NCBI RefSeq assembly: GCF_050633425.1
Contig: NZ_JBOEGM010000013.1
Coordinates: 62,001 to 126,000 of the forward strand
From: Pelagimonas sp050633425
GTDB taxonomy: Bacteria; Pseudomonadota; Alphaproteobacteria; Rhodobacterales; Rhodobacteraceae
DNA: 64,000 bases
Direction: 5' to 3'
Shown: positions 58,913 to 64,000 of the stretch, one piece after another
Layout of the letters: every line of letters begins with the position of its first letter
Numbering within the stretch: the first letter of the stretch is position 1
The notes under the pieces: generated by a model
Told to the model about the DNA's origin: nothing
Database searches by the model: none
What the model saw: only the letters and a program-made list of their open reading frames with translations
Position numbers and translations under genes: made by a program

Positions 58913-59691
58913 GCACCATCCGCTAGGGATTTCACAAAGGAGAGTACGTCACTCACAGGCTTGCCCGACGCCATCTCACTTACAATTGCTGAGCCGACCA
59001 CACAGCCATCTGCAACAGAGGCGATATCGCGCGATGTTTCGGGCGTGCGAATGCCAAACCCAACGATCACCGGCAGATCGGTTTTGGCTTTGATGCGTTT
59101 CACCTCTGGCGAAACATCCCCTGCTTGGGCGGCTGCGGCACCGGTAATTCCTGTGATGGACACATAATAGACAAAACCGGAGGTGTTTTGGAGCACCTTT
59201 GGTAGCCTCTTGTCATCTGTTGTCGGCGTTGCCAAACGAATGAAGTTTAACCCGGCCTTTTGGGCTGGAATACACAACTCTTCGTCTTCTTCCGGGGGGA
59301 GGTCGACAATAATCAGGCCGTCAATCCCCACCTCTTTGGCGTCAGCTAGAAAGGTATCGACCCCGCGCGAGTAAATGGGGTTGTAATATCCCATCAAAAC
59401 GATCGGGGTTGAATTATCGCCTTTGCGAAATTCGCGAACCATGTCCAATGTCTTGCTGAGCGTCATGCCGCCATCAAGCGCACGTTGACCTGCCAATTGG
59501 ATGGTTTCACCGTCGGCCATAGGGTCCGTGAACGGCAAGCCAAGCTCGATGATATCCACACCCGCCTCTGGCATCCCCTTCATCAGTTCAAGGGACCGCT
59601 CAACATTGGGGTCACCGGCCATGATGTAGGCGACAAAGGCTTTTTTCCCTTGTTCAGCGAGCTGGGCAAATTTGGTGTCGATACGAGTCAT
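58900..59691 (-). CDS. trpA: Tryptophan synthase alpha subunit
   Basis: TrpA makes indole from indole-glycerol phosphate. The 263 residues keep catalytic Glu49 (GVDIIELGLPFTDP) and Asp60 (ADGETIQ), plus LMGYYNPIYSRG, DLPPEE and VGFGIRTPE. It is standard in length. trpB is 36 kb away, so the alpha and beta subunits are not in one operon. It is convergent with the hybrid kinase and shares 13 bp of coding sequence at the 3' ends. Confidence 0.97.
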   Translation of the reverse strand: MTRIDTKFAQLAEQGKKAFVAYIMAGDPNVERSLELMKGMPEAGVDIIELGLPFTDPMADGETIQLAGQRALDGGMTLSKTLDMVREFRKGDNSTPIVLMGYYNPIYSRGVDTFLADAKEVGIDGLIIVDLPPEEDEELCIPAQKAGLNFIRLATPTTDDKRLPKVLQNTSGFVYYVSITGITGAAAAQAGDVSPEVKRIKAKTDLPVIVGFGIRTPETSRDIASVADGCVVGSAIVSEMASGKPVSDVLSFVKSLADGAHSA

Positions 59692-59873
59692 GGGGCTCTC
59701 CGCAGGATGGTCAGGCCGTGTTGCCGGAAGCAGAGCAGAAAATCAATGCCATCTGGAAAATAGACCGGGGCGAACACAATAGATGTGGGTTTGTGACAGT
59801 TTTTTGACAGGGGTCAAGGCGGGGTGGTCGAGAGGTCGCTAACTTAGGCGCAAAGACAGTGAAAGGATTCTCT

Positions 59874-60890
59874 ATGACCACAGTACGGACCTCAACCAAC
59901 GCCACCAAACCCGTTGTCGCCAAGACGTCAGCCCAACCGTCGCAAAAGCCCAACGGGGCTGCGGAGCCTGCCGCCACAGCGCAGACACCGGTTGTTGGGG
60001 CCCCTAGTTCTGCGGCAAATGTTAGTAAGCAACCGTCGCCAGAAGCTATTCGCCAAGCCTTTGAATCTGGGAAATACCCTTATTCCGACAAGCTGTCGCG
60101 CAAAAGCTATGAAAAAGAAAAAGCCATGCTGCAGGCCGAACTTTTGAAGGTTCAGCTATGGGCGCAAGAAACCGGCGAAAAATTTGTGTTGCTGTTCGAG
60201 GGTCGTGACGCGGCCGGTAAAGGCGGCACAATCAAACGTTTTACCGAACACCTCAACCCTCGGAATGCTCGCGTTGTCGCTCTCAATAAGCCGACGGACG
60301 AAGAACGCGGCCAGTGGTACTTCCAGCGGTATATTGATCATCTGCCAACGGCCGGAGAAATCGTCTTATATGATCGGTCATGGTATAACCGGGCCGGCGT
60401 TGAGCGGGTTATGGGGTTCTGTGAACCCAATGATTACCTTGAGTTTATGCGCCAAACACCCGATCTGGAACGGATGTTGGTACGGTCTGGGATCAAGCTG
60501 TATAAATACTGGTTCTCGGTCACCCAAGAGGAGCAGAAAGCGCGTTTTGACAGCCGTGAAATGGATCCGCTCAAACAGTGGAAGCTGAGCCCGATTGATA
60601 AGGCGTCGCTTGGCAAATGGGATGATTACACCGAAGCCAAAGAGGCGATGTTCTTCTATACAGATACGGCCGATGCGCCGTGGACTGTGATCAAGTCGAA
60701 CGACAAGAAACGCGCCCGATTGAATTGCATGCGTCATTTCCTGTCGACGATTGATTATCCGGGCAAGGATCTCTCGATCGCTCAGCCTGCTGATCCATTG
60801 ATTGTGGGCGGTGCAAGCCATGTGATCCATCGCTCGGATCACATCCTCGGGACAGCGCTTCATCCTGATACGCGCAAATCGAGTTCTTAA
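59874..60890 (+). CDS. ppk2: Polyphosphate kinase 2
   Basis: PPK2 transfers phosphate between polyphosphate and nucleotides. The 338-residue protein has a Walker A, FEGRDAAGKGG (110-117), Walker B-like VLYDRSWYNRAGVE (about 165-178) and the lid region EEQKARFDSREMDPLKQWKLS. The first 55 residues are an Ala/Pro/Thr-rich tail without domain. The ATG at 59874 follows AAAGGA. It is convergent with the DUF2461 gene; the two stop codons are adjacent. Confidence 0.95.
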   Translation: MTTVRTSTNATKPVVAKTSAQPSQKPNGAAEPAATAQTPVVGAPSSAANVSKQPSPEAIRQAFESGKYPYSDKLSRKSYEKEKAMLQAELLKVQLWAQETGEKFVLLFEGRDAAGKGGTIKRFTEHLNPRNARVVALNKPTDEERGQWYFQRYIDHLPTAGEIVLYDRSWYNRAGVERVMGFCEPNDYLEFMRQTPDLERMLVRSGIKLYKYWFSVTQEEQKARFDSREMDPLKQWKLSPIDKASLGKWDDYTEAKEAMFFYTDTADAPWTVIKSNDKKRARLNCMRHFLSTIDYPGKDLSIAQPADPLIVGGASHVIHRSDHILGTALHPDTRKSSS

Positions 60891-60891
60891 C

Positions 60892-61551
60892 TCAGTCGGG
60901 CCGTGCCTCGTTTAGGGCGCGGCCCAGCCAGTCGTGCAGAGGGTTCATTTCGCGAAAGGCCGTCTGCAAAGCCTGCATCGGATCAGCGGCTAGGGCCTCC
61001 TCCAGATCATCCCGCCAAGCAACCAAGCCCTTACAGCGCAAAAGCGTTTCGTGTGGATGGTTGGACGGGTAGGGTGCCGGGACGCGTTTGAGCGCCGGTT
61101 CATCCAAGCGCCATCCACCGGCTTGCAAAAGTGTTGAAAGTTCTTTGTCCTTATCCGCATCAACGGCTGATCGGTATCGATCTAGCTGAGATTTCTCAAA
61201 AGACATCACCCCTCCGCCCACAGTTGCATAGCTCGTCGACAGTCCAAGCATCCAACTGCGTCCATCGGGCAAAGACCAAAGCACATGCAAATGAGTGTGA
61301 TACGGAGTCTTATCTTTGGAAAACCGCACATCGCGATGCGGACGAAACACCTTGGCCTTTGGTGTGACACCTTTGGTTTCGTCGAACCATGCCCCCATAT
61401 CGTGGGATAATTTTTCCGCAGGCCGTTTCAAAAGCGCGTCACACCGCGACTTGTGTTCATGAAACCAATCCCGATTGTTGTTTGCTTCTAGCTCCGCGAG
61501 GAATGCTCGGCTGTCATCGAATAAATTTTTGGTCTCAACAGTCGCAGACAT
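60892..61551 (-). CDS. DUF2461 family protein
   Basis: The 219-residue protein matches DUF2461/TIGR02453: FLAELEANNNRDWFHEHKSR near the start, VFRPHRDVRFSKDKTPYHTHLHV with basic residues, and a late RDDLEEALAADPMQALQTAF. It is thought to have an all-alpha/beta fold of unknown function. The ATG at 61551 is preferred over 61593. It is divergent from the NorM-type MATE gene, 124 bp apart. Confidence 0.9.
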   Translation of the reverse strand: MSATVETKNLFDDSRAFLAELEANNNRDWFHEHKSRCDALLKRPAEKLSHDMGAWFDETKGVTPKAKVFRPHRDVRFSKDKTPYHTHLHVLWSLPDGRSWMLGLSTSYATVGGGVMSFEKSQLDRYRSAVDADKDKELSTLLQAGGWRLDEPALKRVPAPYPSNHPHETLLRCKGLVAWRDDLEEALAADPMQALQTAFREMNPLHDWLGRALNEARPD

Positions 61552-61675
61552 TTTACACCTCACATGCTCGAAATACTTTCCTCTGCATAGCACATCTTAT
61601 GGATGTCTGCCTGGTTGCTCTTGCGTCATCAGGAGAATCCTTGCGCAACTCAGGGCACAGGCTTAGGTGCTGAGA

Positions 61676-63037
61676 ATGACAAAAACAGAGATGACATATG
61701 TGCAGCACGGACGTTCCGTGCTGGTGCTGGGCTTGCCGCTTGTGGGCGGTCATTTGGCGCAGTTTGCGATCGGTTTGACCGACACGATCATGATGGGCTG
61801 GTACGGAGTGTCTGAGCTGGCGGCCATGACCTTGGCCGGGTCGTTTTTCTTTTCGTTGCTTTTGTTTGGCTCGGGCTTTGCTTTTGCGGTTATGCCGATG
61901 GTCGCTGAATTTGCGACGCAAGACGATGATCAGCAAATTCGGCGCTCGACGCGTATGGCTCTGTGGTGGTCGCTGTTGTTTTTTGCGTCGGTCATGCCGC
62001 TGATGTGGTTTTCAGGCACGATTCTAGGAGCAATGGGGCAGGAACCTGATGTGGCGGCAAATGCCCAAATCTATTTGCGTATTGCTGGTTGGGGGATGTT
62101 GCCGGCGCTGGGCGTGATGGTTTTGAAGAGCTATCTGGCAGGGTTGGAGCATACTCGGATTGTGCTCTGGATCACTTTGGCTTCGGCTGTCGTCAACATA
62201 ATCGCCAATTATGCCTTGATTTTTGGTAATTGGGGGGCCCCTGAGCTTGGCCTCCAGGGCGCAGCGATTGCGTCGGTTTTGTCGACTTTGGCCGGGGTGG
62301 CCTTGACGATCCTCTATGCCATTAGAAAACTTCCGCATCATCAATTGTTTGTCAGGTTTTGGAAGCCGGATACTGATATGTTTATGCGGGTCTTTAAACT
62401 TGGTTTTCCCATTGGGCTTACCACGTTGGCCGAGGTCGCGCTTTTCGCCTTTTCGGCTGTGTTGATGGGCTGGCTTGGTGAAGTGCCGCTTGCGGCGCAT
62501 GGTGCCGCGTTACAGATCGCAAGCGCGACTTTCATGATGCATGTCGGTTTGTCGAATGTCGCCACGATCCGAGCAGGCAATGCGAAAGGGCGCGGTGATC
62601 CGCCTCATCTGGTGAGGGGATCAAAGGTGGTGATATTTATGTCCCTGTGCCTTGTGGCGATTGCCACGGCGGCTTTTTTGATCTTTCCCGAAGCCCTCTT
62701 GGGAATTTTCTTTGATCCAAACGAGGCGCATTTGGACGAATTGCTGCGGATCGGTACCATCTTATTGGCTTTGGCGGCGCTGTTTCAATTGGTTGATGCA
62801 ATGCAGGTTATCCATTTGGGTTTGTTGCGCGGATTGATGGATACCAAGGTTCCGATGGTTATGGCGGCTTTTGCTTATTGGATCATCGGCTTGCCGTCCG
62901 CCTATGTTTTCGGCTTTGTTGTCGGCTGGGGGGCGGTTGGAATCTGGATCGGGTTGGTGGTTGGTTTGGGCCTTGCGGCGGTGCTTTTGGCGTGGCGTTT
63001 TTGGACCCATGCGGTGCCACGCTTCGGAACCGCTTGA
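61676..63037 (+). CDS. MATE-family efflux transporter (NorM-like)
   Basis: The 453-residue membrane protein has about 12 hydrophobic segments and NorM-type motifs: LVLGLPLVGGHLAQFAIGLTDTIMMGWYG at the start, GFPIGLTTLAEVALFAFSAVLMG in the second half (Glu in TM7). It probably extrudes cationic compounds with Na+ or H+. The ATG at 61676 is chosen; GTG 61667 and ATG 61691 are alternatives. It precedes ychF by 54 bp. It is not closely similar to the MATE gene at 20.5 kb. Confidence 0.92.
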   Translation: MTKTEMTYVQHGRSVLVLGLPLVGGHLAQFAIGLTDTIMMGWYGVSELAAMTLAGSFFFSLLLFGSGFAFAVMPMVAEFATQDDDQQIRRSTRMALWWSLLFFASVMPLMWFSGTILGAMGQEPDVAANAQIYLRIAGWGMLPALGVMVLKSYLAGLEHTRIVLWITLASAVVNIIANYALIFGNWGAPELGLQGAAIASVLSTLAGVALTILYAIRKLPHHQLFVRFWKPDTDMFMRVFKLGFPIGLTTLAEVALFAFSAVLMGWLGEVPLAAHGAALQIASATFMMHVGLSNVATIRAGNAKGRGDPPHLVRGSKVVIFMSLCLVAIATAAFLIFPEALLGIFFDPNEAHLDELLRIGTILLALAALFQLVDAMQVIHLGLLRGLMDTKVPMVMAAFAYWIIGLPSAYVFGFVVGWGAVGIWIGLVVGLGLAAVLLAWRFWTHAVPRFGTA

Positions 63038-63091
63038 GTTGCCGACAGATAGGCCCTAGAAGCAGCCCGTCATAACAAAGGAGCTGCCAGC

Positions 63092-64000
63092 ATGGGCTTT
63101 CGGATGGGAATCGTGGGTCTGCCCAATGTGGGTAAGTCGACCTTGTTCAATGCGCTGACCAAAACCGCCGCCGCTCAGGCTGCGAACTTTCCGTTTTGTA
63201 CGATCGAGCCGAACGTCGGCGACGTAGCCGTACCGGATGCGCGTCTTGATAAACTGGCGGCAATTGCCGGTTCAAAACAGATCATTCCGACACGCATGAC
63301 CTTTGTGGACATCGCTGGTCTGGTCAAAGGCGCGTCCAAGGGCGAGGGGCTGGGCAACCAGTTCTTGGCAAATATCCGCGAAACCGATGCGATTGCACAT
63401 GTGCTGCGGTGTTTTGAAGATGAGGATGTGACCCATGTGGATGGTCGCGTTGATCCTGTTGCAGATGCGGAAACCATCGAAACAGAGCTGATCATTGCGG
63501 ATATGGAATCGCTGGAAAAACGACTTCAGACCATCACCCGCAAAGTACGTGGTGGCGACAAAGAAGCGGTCCAACAAGAACGCCTGATGAAAGATGCGAT
63601 GGCGATGCTTGAACAAGGCAAGCCAGCACGTTTGGTTGAGGTCGACGAAGAGGACATGAAGGCCTGGAAAATGCTGCAATTGCTGTCGACCAAGCCGGTT
63701 CTCTATGTGTGCAACGTGGACGAAGGCGAAGCATCAACCGGAAATCATCTGTCTGAAAAGGTGGCTGAAATGGCGGCTGAACAGGGCAACACTCATGTGG
63801 TGATTTCGGCCAAGATCGAAGAAGAGATTAGCCAGCTTGAGGACGACGAAGCCGAGATGTTCCTGAGCGAACTTGGTCTTGAGGAAGCTGGCCTGGATCG
63901 GCTTATCAAGGCGGGTTATGAGCTTTTGCACCTTGAAACCTACTTTACCGTCGGCCCCAAAGAGGCGCGCGCTTGGACGATCAAGCAAGGCACCCTTGCC
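63092..64000 (+). CDS. ychF: Redox-regulated ATPase YchF (runs off the right edge)
   Basis: The frame opens at the ATG at 63092, after AAGGAGCTG, and stays open for 303 codons to the window end; about 60 residues are missing compared with the usual 365. The G1 loop is GLPNVGKSTLFNALT and G3 is FVDIAGLVKGASKGEGLGNQFL, as in OLA1/YchF, which prefers ATP over GTP. It binds ribosomes and takes part in translation stress responses. In many alphaproteobacteria it follows rplY-pth; here all three genes are in the window but separated. Confidence 0.97.
   Translation, partial: MGFRMGIVGLPNVGKSTLFNALTKTAAAQAANFPFCTIEPNVGDVAVPDARLDKLAAIAGSKQIIPTRMTFVDIAGLVKGASKGEGLGNQFLANIRETDAIAHVLRCFEDEDVTHVDGRVDPVADAETIETELIIADMESLEKRLQTITRKVRGGDKEAVQQERLMKDAMAMLEQGKPARLVEVDEEDMKAWKMLQLLSTKPVLYVCNVDEGEASTGNHLSEKVAEMAAEQGNTHVVISAKIEEEISQLEDDEAEMFLSELGLEEAGLDRLIKAGYELLHLETYFTVGPKEARAWTIKQGTLA

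Noticed and set aside
1..64000. CRISPR arrays, rRNA genes and riboswitches
   Set aside because: No regularly spaced direct repeats, no rRNA-like sequence and no recognised riboswitch fold were found.

Overview
The window looks like a chromosomal segment of an alphaproteobacterium of the Rhodobacteraceae (roseobacter group). The evidence is the run of protein families: a SelD-type oxidoreductase fusion, a compact cheY-A-W-R-Y-B-D operon, MerR-controlled acyl-CoA dehydrogenases, a DmdC-like dehydrogenase, PPK2, and trpB separated from trpA. Both window ends cut through genes: the SelD-type fusion at the left and ychF at the right.

Region 1 (1-7.9 kb, minus strand) is a chemotaxis operon. It reads STAS protein, CheY, CheA, CheW, CheR, CheY, a small coiled-coil protein with a DxxxQ motif, CheB, CheD, then the SelD-type fusion. 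Most junctions are 1-8 nt overlaps, so the genes are probably translationally coupled. No chemoreceptor gene is present.

Region 2 (8.1-20.3 kb) is a fatty-acid or acyl-CoA beta-oxidation locus. On the minus strand it holds two MerR regulators, a DmdC-like and an LCAD-like acyl-CoA dehydrogenase, a GST, a thiolase and a bifunctional FadB/FadJ enzyme. Between thiolase and FadB lie a cupin gene and three genes that together encode four related NTF2-like domains. Two hotdog thioesterases are transcribed divergently. MerR-type half-sites with a TGACG core lie in the control regions.

Region 3 (20.4-27.4 kb) carries a MATE transporter, trpB, a back-to-back pair of unusual tRNA-like sequences, an SPFH protein, a DUF2237 protein, a serine hydrolase and pth.

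Region 4 (27.5-44.3 kb) looks accessory. It has a PhoX phosphatase, AraC-type regulators (one membrane-anchored), an uncharacterised operon of an SDR, a membrane protein and three hydrolases, an IS5-type transposase relic, a SnoaL/HxlR pair and a secreted ClpP-fold/PAN protein. A dispersed roughly 90-bp repeat occurs several times here. This region and the next lie between pth and rplY, which are neighbours in many alphaproteobacteria.

Region 5 (44.1-52.6 kb) is the most distinctive system. A thiamine-dependent 2-oxoacid or acetoin-type dehydrogenase is encoded with a split E2 (separate lipoyl and catalytic proteins), its own lipoate-ligase-like protein and no E3. The same run contains a GMC oxidoreductase and its Tat-exported partner. 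A Fis-type regulator with a ruined ATPase lies convergently, behind a carboxymuconolactone-decarboxylase-like gene. The same inverted repeat, TGTCTCA-N12-TGAGACA, precedes both transcription units.

Region 6 (52.9-64 kb) returns to core genes: rplY, an MFS transporter, a lactate-dehydrogenase-type flavoprotein, an H-NOX/hybrid histidine kinase pair, trpA, ppk2, a DUF2461 protein, a NorM-type MATE transporter and ychF.
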